A DNA stretch of 64,000 nt, from positions 1 through 64,000 of the forward strand of contig BCJX01000014.1 of NCBI GenBank assembly GCA_001600415.1, read 5' to 3'. Shown one piece after another: positions 1 to 8,900 of this stretch. Position numbers and translations under genes: made by a program. The notes under the pieces were generated by a model, which searched no databases, was not told where the DNA came from, and saw nothing but the letters and a program-made list of their open reading frames with translations. This stretch comes from Pascua guehoae. Taxonomy: Eukaryota; Basidiomycota; Tremellomycetes; Trichosporonales; Trichosporonaceae. How positions within the stretch are numbered: position 1 is the stretch's first letter; the number at the start of each line of letters is the position of its first letter.

Positions 1-63
1 CTCCCAGCTCCCAGCTCCCAGCTCCCAACTCCCAGCTCCCAACTCCCAGCTCCCAACTCCCAA
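1..63. repeat. 7-bp minisatellite in an intron
   Basis: Nine back-to-back 7-bp units read CTCCCAG or CTCCCAA. They lie just upstream of a splice acceptor at 88-89 (branch-like CTAAC at 80-84), so the array is probably inside the last intron of the gene that enters from the left edge. Confidence 0.85.
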
Positions 64-89
64 CCCCCTTGCCCACCGGCTAACCCCAG

Positions 90-259
90 CCCTCCCACCA
101 AACACGCGCATCCTCCTCGGCCTCGCATTCGGCGCAGTCGGCCTCGCCGGCCTCTTCTGGGACCGCCAGGTCGGCCCCCGGTCCGAGGCCGAGCGCGCCG
201 CGGCCGAGCGCGAGATGCCCGTGATTGACTTTAGGGTCGTGGAGCGCGAGAAGAAGTGA
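90..259 (+). CDS. 3' terminal exon of an unidentified small membrane protein (partial)
   Basis: The exon begins after an acceptor AG at 88-89 and runs to TGA at 257-259. The readable residues show a Gly/Ala/Leu-rich hydrophobic stretch (ILLGLAFGAVGLAGLFW) followed by a highly charged tail (Glu/Ala/Arg, ending in EREKK). One membrane helix with a charged tail would fit a small organellar membrane or assembly factor, but that is inference. The start and any earlier exons lie outside the window. The family is not recognised. Confidence 0.5.
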
Positions 260-554
260 GGCGGAGTGCTGCCTCGTTTGTGGGTTGGTGAGATACGGCG
301 AGGCGGGTAGATGCAGAATACAGCACATTGTGCGTGTGGGTGGGCGGGAGGCGGGGTGGGGTGTGAACGAGCGAGGGGGGATGTAGCTGTGAAGTACACT
401 TGTCATGGACGTTGGCGCGTCGGCTGACGGATGTCGGGGGTTGACTGACCATCTGACCTGGTGATTCGGGTGGAGAGCGTGTAGCGAGCGCATTGAGGAT
501 CACGGTGTACTGAGATACAGCAGCGACTGAGGCTCGCCAGGGGGGGGGGCGGGG
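260..554. other. Intergenic, nothing recognised
   Basis: This is the 3' flank of the left-edge gene. No convincing ORF, RNA gene or repeat was seen apart from a G-run near 541-549. Confidence 0.5.
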
Positions 555-607
555 TTGGTGTGGCTGGCTCGCCCCCGGTATGCAGGTGGTGAACAATGTG
601 GAGGGCC

Positions 608-770
608 TCACCCTATTCTTCGGCTCTCTACTCGTAGCCGTTCTCGGGCCAGAGACACTGGATCAACTCTCTACCGTGTCATGCACTTTTGGACCAATAC
701 CGGCTCAATCATCGAAGAAGAGAAAGGACCGTCGACCACCAACGCCTGCGTAGAAGGGTCATCTCGGAAA
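608..770 (+). pseudogene. Diverged copy A of an unknown coding module
   Basis: In one plus frame the sequence reads TLFFGSLLVAVLGPETLDQL and then runs on to a stop near 750. The same pattern recurs about 515 bp downstream as TLFPGSLLVPFLGDKTRDQL, and the DNA is also alignable. This indicates an old tandem duplication. No start codon or intact exon structure is visible around this copy. The family is not recognised. Confidence 0.4.
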
Positions 771-935
771 CGAACCACGCATGCCGCGAAGGACGGCGCG
801 GAACGGATGGTGAGGGTGAGATGGAGCTACGACGACAAGGATAGAGCCACGGAGCGGCACGATGGGGTGAAAGCGATCGAACTCTGCGTGTTGTATGCAC
901 TTTTCAATTGCGAGTGGTGTTGGTCGGTATTGTGT

Positions 936-1028
936 CACGCTGAGTATCACACTGAGTGCGAAGCTGAGTGCCACACTGAGTGCCACGCTGTGTGCCCATG
1001 CTTTGTGCCACCCTGAGTGCCGAGCTGA
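936..1028. repeat. Degenerate ~11-bp tandem repeat
   Basis: Roughly seven imperfect copies of a CACACTGAGTGC-like unit lie between the two diverged module copies. Confidence 0.6.
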
Positions 1029-1070
1029 CGTCAACAGGCCCCAACGCATTGATTGGCAGTAGATACGCAG

Positions 1071-1683
1071 CATTCTGGCCTGTCTTATCGATGACTATGG
1101 TGGCTTTATTATTGCCAAAGGCCCCACTCTCTTCCCCGGCTCCCTGCTTGTGCCTTTTCTGGGGGATAAGACACGGGATCAACTTCTCTGGTCTAAAGAG
1201 CTTAAAGAAGCAGGTGATACGCTGGCTGGGGTGGACATACAATGGCCAGAGACATGGCACAAGCTAAACAATATCAAAATTTCCGAAGTGATCAAGATGT
1301 TGTTCACCATGTCTCCTCGGATTCTCTCGCCACAAACCCCCATCCATTCTTCTTCTTCTCGCCTACAGGAGCTTAAAACTGACGTGGAATCCACATTGGC
1401 ATGGCACGCCGTGCGACGCTTCGCTTGGCGTGTTTTGCAGATGGCCTCTGAGCCAAAGAATTGGAGGGTGAGGACCCGTCGGGAGAACGTGACACGGAAT
1501 ATCCATGGAGACCCAGCCCTCGGGCCAATCGAACGCCTCGGGCCTATCGAACATCGCAATGCAATCGAACAACGTCTCAATGCAATGAGACAACGTCTCA
1601 AGGCAATCGAGCACGTCGTAGAACATGTCTATGACAAATTCGTGAGCGATTACATGCCCGTCTCCTTGCTCCCTTTTGGATGA
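1071..1683 (+). CDS. Hypothetical protein exon, copy B of the unknown module
   Basis: The frame is open from 1063 to TGA at 1681-1683, with a possible acceptor AG at 1069-1070. Its first residues (ILACLIDDYGGF) are followed by the module shared with copy A at 608. The C-terminal third is built from short imperfect repeats rich in IEHR, AIEQ and LNAMRQRL, and looks able to form an amphipathic helix or coiled coil. The first in-frame ATG is near 1296, so a real gene would need an upstream exon. It may instead be a decayed gene. The base composition is less GC-rich than in the identified genes. Function is unknown. Confidence 0.35.
1525..1612. repeat. Imperfect coding repeats (~24-27 bp)
   Basis: Short units built around AATCGAAC or AACGTCTCAA and GCAATG recur four to five times and underlie the helical repeats at the end of the hypothetical ORF. 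Confidence 0.5.
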
Positions 1684-2107
1684 CAAGGGTTCCATCTCAC
1701 GCAGGCATAGCTCTTACCCAGGTATGCCCTCATCTCCATCGCGTGGCCTTTGGAAAGCTACACCCGATCCAGTTCCAAATGGGACGACTTGCCAACATCC
1801 GGAATGAAAGAGCTCCCCGAGTGACTCGACCCGGACTCTGAGCTAAGGAAACATGTGTACCAAACAGAGCCAGAGCGGTCAGAGCCGCAGTGGCAGCCAA
1901 AGTCGGGCTCGCAGGCTATTTCCACAGCGCTTCTCTGATTCTTAACCGAGAAGACTTTTGGGTGCGTCCCCAGCACACATACCTCCCGTTGCTCCACCCC
2001 CCAACGTGTAATGGCTGCTCGACAACGCGTCGTAGCTCTGCAAACGCCCGCTGTGAGTCGTTACCATGGTCGGAGACACGTGGCCGGGGAGATAACAACA
2101 ACAGGAC
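1684..2107. other. Spacer before the tRNA cluster
   Basis: No supported gene was found. The last ~15 bp (AACAACAGGACGG) recur upstream of the third tRNA-Ala, which marks a local duplication. Confidence 0.5.
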
Positions 2108-2197
2108 GGGCGTGTAGCTCAGTTGGTAGAGCGCGTCATTAGCATCGTGCAACGTGTCTAATTGACGAGGTCTTTGGTTCGATTCCTAACTCGTCCA
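2108..2197 (+). tRNA. tRNA-Ala(AGC), 17-nt intron
   Basis: The acceptor stem GGGCGTG pairs with CTCGTCC and the discriminator is A. It includes the G3-U70 wobble that identifies alanine tRNAs, and its stem sequence matches yeast tRNA-Ala. The D arm GCTC/GAGC and the anticodon stem CGTCA/TGACG are intact, and the anticodon is AGC. A 17-nt intron lies after position 37. Internal A box (TAGCTCAGTTGG) and B box (GGTTCGATTCC) are present, and a T5 terminator lies at 2206-2210. The mature RNA would be 73 nt. One T-stem pair (T-T) is mismatched in all three Ala copies here. Confidence 0.92.
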
Positions 2198-2835
2198 TCT
2201 CACAGTTTTTGCCTCGAGACAGTCTTGGGGCGGGTGCTGGGTTAGCCTTTTCGGCTGGGGATATCATGGACGACCGGGTGCGCCTCTCACCATCACACTC
2301 GCCTGGGCCTGATCTTATCCGACGCCGAAGCGCTGATCTAATCCAACGCCGTGTCAATAATGGTAGACGAGACTGAGCCATGCCAGCTTGCCAATCTCAA
2401 ACAAAGGTGGCCGGCGGCCCCAACACGACACTCCGTTGATACCAAGAAGACGCGTGACAAAAAAGTTGGTGCCTACCCGGCCCTCTCTGCGCGCCTACGA
2501 CTGTCCCGACCTCTTGGAGGGCCAATGCCAAACCAGCCAGACTGATCCGTTGCCGGCCTGTCTGCGCCACATGGGCAACTGGCTTGATCACCGATACGAA
2601 ACCAAGCATCGAGCCGTGAAGCTCGCGTGGGGATCGAACACTGGACCTAGAGGAGACTAATGTCGTACAATGGGCGCGCTGAAGAGATGATTCCGTGAAT
2701 GGAAATAAACACCTTCCTCAACCCGTCACAGGTGGCAGTAGACGACGTGGTATACCTATGTCTTGGCGGGCGGCACTTCTCCGTTCACCTGTTCCAGGCA
2801 GAGGCGGACAGCGGCGGCGCTGCCAACACCGTCGT

Positions 2836-2935
2836 GGGCGTGTAGCTCAGTTGGTAGAGCGCGACATTCGCAAGATGTGGGTTACATCCTGCGCCTTAAT
2901 TGTCGAGGTCTTTGGTTCGATTCCTAACTCGTCCA
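2836..2935 (+). tRNA. tRNA-Ala(CGC), 27-nt intron
   Basis: The acceptor, D and T arms are the same as in the copy at 2108, but the anticodon stem is CGACA/TGTCG and the anticodon is CGC. The intron is 27 nt and contains TGCG, which could pair with the anticodon CGCA as in canonical pre-tRNA bulge-helix-bulge folds. The mature length is 73 nt. A T5 terminator lies at 2946-2950. Confidence 0.92.
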
Positions 2936-3226
2936 GTTTCAGTGCTTTTTGGGTCCCAGACCGGTGCATGAACCCCGACTGATGAGTGTAACCCTACACA
3001 CTCTCATCAGCGTTCCCAGCAATATGTTCCCAAAGCGACCCTGCCGAGTTTTCCACCCTCGGCGGCGTTTAGGATACCTTTTGGGTATTTGGATAGCGCG
3101 GCTTCACAATGTGTTTGGTATGTTGTCTCCACATCTGTTGTTCTGCAAACACTCGCCGCCTATGTTCCAGGTTCCGGCTTCGCAAAGGCGGCCGCCACGT
3201 GACCTGGGGGAAAGAACAACAGGACG

Positions 3227-3307
3227 GGGCGTGTAGCTCAGTTGGTAGAGCGCGTCATTAGCACCACCTAATTGACGAGGTCTTTGGTTCGATTCCTAAC
3301 TCGTCCA
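3227..3307 (+). tRNA. tRNA-Ala(AGC), 8-nt intron
   Basis: The mature sequence appears identical to the copy at 2108, but the intron is only about 8 nt (CCACCTAA), which is very short. Upstream it shares ACAACAGGACGGG with copy 1; downstream it shares a TACTTTTTGGGTC-like terminator block with copy 2. The T5 terminator is at 3319-3323. The array has expanded by local duplication. Confidence 0.9.
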
Positions 3308-3657
3308 GCTTCCAGTACTTTTTGGGTCTGACTGATGTATTTCGTGCGTTGGGATTGAGGTTGAGGCGAGGCAAAGGATGCAGGAATGACAGCAGGGCGT
3401 TTTGGATCCACCCACCCGTACTCTCGAGCCTTGCCACACCCCCTCTCCTTCCCTCTCTTTTCGGTCCTGTTGGCCCGCCCCTACAGTACGCTTAGTCTAT
3501 CAATGCGCTCCAACTCCATGGCCCCACCCCTCATCGTCCCATGCTGCTTTCCCAACGCTACGTTGTTAATCAAGACGAAGTGGACAGGCATGAAGACAAC
3601 ATCATCGTCCCTGTGGCACTGCCACAGTCCCAGGCACATCCTCCTCCTCTTCAACCA
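3308..3657. other. Spacer between tRNA-Ala and tRNA-Glu
   Basis: It holds the T5 terminator of the third tRNA-Ala and a pyrimidine-rich stretch at 3410-3490. No supported gene. Confidence 0.5.
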
Positions 3658-3754
3658 TCTTCGCTAGTATATCGGTTAGTATAATCGCCTCTCAAGAGAG
3701 AGCCTTTCAATTGAAAGATCGCGATAGAGCAGGGTTCGACTCCCTGGCGGAGAA
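3658..3754 (+). tRNA. tRNA-Glu(CTC), 25-nt palindromic intron
   Basis: The acceptor TCTTCGC pairs with GCGGAGA. The D arm is GTAT/GTAT, the anticodon stem ATCGC/GCGAT, the anticodon CTC, and the T arm CAGGG/CCCTG with loop TTCGACT. The 25-nt intron after position 37 contains the perfect 14-bp palindrome CTTTCAATTGAAAG (3704-3717). The mature length is 72 nt. A T5 terminator lies at 3762-3766. Confidence 0.9.
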
Positions 3755-4170
3755 AGCTTCGTTTTTGGATGTTGGACACGGCGGAGGAGAGTGTTGGGGT
3801 GAGGAATGAGGTGATGGTGGCTAGGCAGGTTGCCAGGTACGTGCAGGGATATCGTCTCGGGGCACGTATGGGTGTTGGGCTGTACTTGTTATTGTAATCC
3901 TGGCCACCGTTCTACTCGTGTACGCGCTCTGTTGCTCCCCTTGGGCACGGGTACTCGCTCCTGCTCTCCCAAGTGGGATATCAACTCTGACATTTGTACT
4001 GCCCCCGAAATCGTCAACCCTGCACAGTAAAGCAGTTGAAGCTCATCTATTCATCGACTATAGTATATCATTTTCGCCATTATAACCTTCTAGCCCTACA
4101 GCTGCATGCGCAGATGGCGGAGGATGCGGTAGCAGACCCAGCGAGGTAGGGCGCAGTGCAGCACCACCAC
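3755..4170. other. Intergenic between tRNA-Glu and a secreted-protein gene
   Basis: It contains the tRNA terminator and, at about 4050-4090, an AT-rich stretch (TATAGTATATCATTTTC) near the 3' end of the downstream minus-strand gene. No coding sequence is supported. Confidence 0.5.
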
Positions 4171-5724
4171 TTAGAGGCCAACGGCGGCGAGCACGGCACC
4201 AGCGACAAAGCCGGCGACGGCGCAGTGCGGGCGCCACGAGTGTGCGGCCGAGTCGGAGTGGCTTGACTCGAGTGTGGGCGTGGGTGTGGTCGCCGCGACG
4301 GCCGACGTGGAGTTGGCGGCTGGCGTTAGTGTGTGATTGGGGTGGTATGTGATTGGGGTGGTGTGTGATTGGAGTGGTGTGTGATTGGGGTGGACAGTTT
4401 GGCCGTGTGTAGGAAGAAAAATAACATGGGGCAGAGGCGCGGGTTGATAGGAGCAGGAGATGGTCTCTGCGCGATGCCGATGCACTTGTGGCCTAGAGTC
4501 GGAAGTGACCATTCAAGCCTCCATCCCATCCGCACCAACACCGCACTCAAACACCCAGACTCACCAGCAAACTCGCTCCCGCACGTGCCGTTAATCGCCT
4601 CGCCAATGGTCGAGTTTGCAAACGACGCATTCACAGCGACGACCTCGTCGTAGATGCTCCCCACGCAGCCCGTGCACAGCTGGCCCGAGTCGAGCGCCGA
4701 ATTGAGCTCGCCGAGGACGGTCGTGTTGCCCGACGCGGCCTGGGAGACAAAGTCGAGGTTGACCGTCTGGCCTGTCGTGTTCTGGATCGCCTCGATGGTG
4801 GACGGGACGCAGAATTCGTCCGTGCTTGGTGTTAGCGGAACGTGGGAGAGTGCTGGGACGGGGGAGATGAAGGGCAGGGTGATGTACTCCCGGAGGGCAT
4901 GGGGGGAGCAAAAGGGGTAGAGGGGAGTCGTCAATGAAGCCGGCTTCATGAGCGGCACTGTGGGCCAGATGTCACGAGCGCCAACTCGTGGTGATACGCG
5001 CGCCGCATGGTTACTTGTAGCTTGCGACCTCGTATGTCCCACCCACCCATACTCTGTACCCCAGCCTGGCCAGCATCTTACTGCCCCCTCGTCTCCTGGA
5101 TCCCCACCCCAGAACGCCACTCACGTCTGGTTCTTCGAGCACAACGCAGCATACACGTTGGGATAATGGTTAAACACGTCGCTGACAACCACGCCCAGCG
5201 TCGGGCTCTGCTCGAGGTCGTCCTTGCACCCGTCAAAGACCCTCGATTTGGCATCAGACAGCGTCTCGTTGGAACACGTCGGCGTGTCGGGCGAGCAGAG
5301 CGAGTCGAGGTACTGCTCAATCGACGGCGCGAGGCTGCCGTCGCCGGAAACCACGTCGATGAGGTCGGTGAGCTTGAGGCAGTCGTTGGTGTCGCCAAAC
5401 GTCAGGCGGGCGAGGGCGCGGGTGCACGAGCTGGAGTTAGTGGTGGTAGGGGGGCGGTCGGCGTGGGGAGGTGTGGCGTGTGGTGATGGTCGGAGATGCG
5501 AATGTGGCGAATACTTGCATCTGGACAGGAGAGAGGTTGTTCGAGGAACCCTAGCAGTGATGGGCCTCTACCAGTCCCAAACACTTGTGGTTCCCAGACC
5601 AAACGACTCACCCAGATAGACCTCCAATGCTCTGACTGATCAGTTAGCAGAGCAACCTCCCCCAAGGCACAACTCACGCCGAAACCGTGGCGAGGAGGGC
5701 AGTAAAGACGACAGCGGTACGCAT
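4171..5724 (-). CDS. Cys-rich secreted, probably GPI-anchored protein
   Basis: Five exons join in frame: 5724-5678, 5635-5612, 5430-5125, 4824-4565, 4319-4171. They give about 261 residues. The N-terminus MRTAVVFTALLATVSA is a clear signal peptide. The middle holds regularly spaced cysteines in short acidic or helical blocks (CTRALA, NDCLKL, LCSPD, PTCSN, GCKDD, ALCSK, EFCVP, LCTGC, GTCGS) with several N-x-S/T glycosylation sites. The C-terminus is Ser/Thr-rich and ends in a hydrophobic tail (AVAGFVAGAVLAAVGL) with no charged tail, typical of a GPI signal. It resembles fungal Cys-rich cell-surface proteins of unknown function. The exact family is not certain. Confidence 0.78.
4331..4394. repeat. 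16-bp minisatellite in an intron
   Basis: Four near-identical 16-bp units (GTGTGATTGGGGTGGT) lie inside the last intron (4320-4564) of the Cys-rich secreted-protein gene, close to its acceptor. Confidence 0.85.
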
Positions 5725-8700
5725 GGTGGCGGAGGGGCGAGCAGCGGGGACAAGGCGGAAAAAAGGGGCAAGGGGACAAAGTAAGTGTGTGAGAATGTGA
5801 GAGTCGAGTCGGGCCATATATCACCATGGGTGGGAAGCAGACGAAGCCCAGAAGGCCTTGTCGCCGCGGTCGACGATGAATGTCTAGAGCCTGAGACGTA
5901 GTAGGGTGCGTGTCACCGAGCTTCGAGGGGTTACGGGTGCCGATTGCAGGCGTGGTGGACAGCAGGGGTGGCCGTCGCCGTCGTCCGCGGCCGAGCTTGG
6001 CGTCGTCAGCAGTGGAAGCGCCGGGCAGGTGAGTGAGACCGGCTGGGTTTTGGCGTCGTCAGTGGTCAAAGAAACGCCGAGCAGGCGAGTCCATGGTCTT
6101 CTTGTTCTCGCACTCGTGCAGGACTCGTGCTGTACAACCTTGTACTCTGCTACGCTGCGTGGTCATTACGACGTCAGATACGACGACCCGCAACTACCGT
6201 CCACTTGGACTCGACAGTGACACGGCATGACGCAGTCGGATGCCGCGTCATCGTCGTCGGCGATCTGGTCTCGGTCAGTCTGGCAGGACACGTTCGCTGC
6301 GTTGTGATGTGCGACGATTGGAGACTCTTGTGGTGAATGCTCTGGAGAGGGGGGAGGCCGTGTTGGCTGACAGGCTTTCATGCTCCTGCAGAGCACAGGC
6401 CGCATTGTAGAGCTCTGCACGGTAGTGCTGATTGGGCATGGCCGAGAAACACAATACGGCAGGTGGCGGCCATGGCGCTAATACATAGTTGCAATTGGGC
6501 TAAGGTGACATAATACCGCTTTATGACCGCTGACTTTGACCTGAACTCCAGCCAATCCGCGCAAAGAACACTGTCAAATACTATGAGGTTCCAAGGTTTT
6601 CAATGGGAACGGATAGTGCTGGGGCTACGCTTCGGCCTCCTTGATCCTTTAATGGTAGGGGCCCCTGGCACTTACCCGTTCCCGCCCGCGCGTTCGATTC
6701 CTAGCACGGTAAATGTGTACGGAGGAGATAGAAAATTGCGCGGGACATGAGAGGGGGGGCCGGGCCCCCTTTTTGGCACTGCTGGCACAGCACCGTGGTG
6801 CAATGCATGTGGGGGTGTGTATGTGTGACGAGTGCAACGCGCAGTGGTGGGTGAGGACGCTTTTTGCACTGCCCGACTGCCGCCATGTCGTTTTGCTGTT
6901 TCTCTGGTTGTATAGACTCGGACACTTGCCTAACTGAATATGATGGTCATGCTTACAGTCAACTTCATGCCGTGCAGCTGTCGGGATCATGTCTGCACCG
7001 GTCCGTCCCAATCGCCGGCCGCGTAAGTTGAGTTGCCCATGTAGGCTGTCGATCGCCGGCCGTGCAAGGTAAGTTGCCCATGCAGACGCCGTGCGTTAAC
7101 CACATGCTCTGTGCATACCTCGGAACCTCACAGTGGTGAACTCTTAACGGATAGACGCAAAGCCACCTGCAGCTCACAGGCGTAATGTACCTATGAGCAC
7201 AGTCAATGTGGGGACATGGAGGCGGCAATCAATGAAATGCAGGGCACGATGCGTGCTGTGCGTACAGTACATGCATATTTGAGCACGTACGTACGCATGT
7301 GCGTGATGAGCGTGAGCGTAAGCGTGATGGGCACTTGCGACGCCCATGGCCGTGGGGTGGAAAATGAGGGTGTCCAGGTGGCGGCTCCCGTGTGCGGGAA
7401 TGGGTGCCGAAGAGAGGAGGCACATTGGGTTGTCTCGGGTCAACTCAATCACAGAACTGGCGCATAATGACTTCTACTTGTGCGCAGTTCGATGTCGAGG
7501 GCCGGGTAGAGTTTGGGATGTGGTATGTGGGCGGTGGCGATCATTGCTCGCGTCATGGTATGTGCAAGCGAGCAGGGTCAGTCTCGAGGCTGGGGTGGTT
7601 TTGTGTCTCTAGTGTTGCTGCGAGTGGGGAGACAGGTGTGGCAGTTTTAGAACGGCCAAGCTCAAAGTATGCAGCTTCAGCAGTCGTGGCTGTGCTTGTC
7701 GACTTGTCTAACACTCAAGCTGCATCGTCATTGGCATGCATATCCTCTAGCTACTGGTTTGAACATTCAAGCAAACTGTAGTCGTCAGCGCCTGGTTATC
7801 AGAGTTTAGCTTTGCCCACTTAGCCACCTCGGTCATGGCCATTCAATCACCGCAACTTTGAAAGCTAATCGCACCTTCTGACATGGAGGTGCTTACGCTA
7901 CTGACTACATGACAGGATGGGTACTGCTACAGACGAGGAGTGCAGTGAAAGGCCCATTTGGCTGCTAACCTCGCATCATGGAACAGGCGTGCTAGCTTGG
8001 TGGTGGAGTGTGGCGGAGCTTTTCTCCTCCCCTTCTCACCCTTCTCATCATTCTGGACTCTTGGCGAACACCGTCGGATGAGCTCCCGCAACGTGCATGT
8101 TGTCTGATACCCATCTGACCCATGCCCTGGACATGCTGTGGTTGCTTGCCTTCACTGGACGGTGACGGCGCCGTCAGTACCTTGGCCCCCCGCAGTGGTT
8201 GGAGACCAGCAAAGGTTACTTGCTGATTGTCTCTCTCCAATAGCCACGCTCTCCCCCCAGCGTCTGGTGATGAACCACCACACTCCGTATCTCGACTGAG
8301 GTCTGTCAGGACGGTCGCCTCATATCATGGCCTCATGGCCAAGACGGCGCAGTCAAATGCGTGAATCGTCGACCAAGGCAAGAAGCCCCCCTTGCTATCG
8401 TCTGATGTGTACACAGTGCTCCTCGTCAACAATCCCTCAGAGTGTGCAGCGTGACTGGTCAGTCCATTGATGTGTACATGTCAGATGCTGGCTCGAAGAC
8501 CAGAAGTGTGCCGTTAGGGAACTGTTGTAGTCATCCTCTCAGTGCACGTGCCACTGCAAAGTGCTGAACTACAGAGGCGAACGGAGGTACTCCCAGCACC
8601 TCTGTCAGTACTGGGACAGAAGTAGGAGATCAGAGTCCATGGGGACTGTCAGCGTGAGGTCTCGTCTCCATGGCCATGCACCTTCTGTCCTGCCCGTCCT

Positions 8701-8900
8701 GATGAAGGCCAAATATGAGCCCCGTCGGGCGTGGTCTAGTTGTATTGTAAGCACTGGAGTTCAAAGGCTTGAATCGTTGGACTTGGACTCGGGTGGTGAC
8801 GGTAGGCCAGGCCACGAGCTGGTGCAGTGGCCCGGTGTGTGAGTTCTGAGGGTTCGACTCATGACGATGACCGCGGTCACTTTTCCTTTAGAATCGGTCG
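5725..8900. other. Gene-poor region, part 1
   Basis: No ORF has convincing codon usage or splice structure. Short imperfect direct repeats occur at 5999-6089 (GGCGTCGTCAG...GCCGGGCAGG type) and 7008-7086 (ATCGCCGGCCG...AAGTTG...TTGCCCATG). A 12-bp palindrome TGACCGCGGTCA sits at 8868-8879. The composition is visibly less GC-rich than in the genes. Confidence 0.5.
7008..7086. repeat. Imperfect ~38-bp tandem duplication
   Basis: Two adjacent copies share ATCGCCGGCCG, GTAAGTTG and TTGCCCATG with small indels. Confidence 0.6.

Noticed and set aside
2605..2665. Reverse-strand tRNA 3'-half-like sequence (GGGGATCGAACACTGG)
   Set aside because: The T stem has two mismatches and no other arm could be found; at most a tRNA relic.
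6660..6715. GCGTTCGATTCCTAGCACGG as a possible B box
   Set aside because: No acceptor, D or anticodon stems could be assembled around it.
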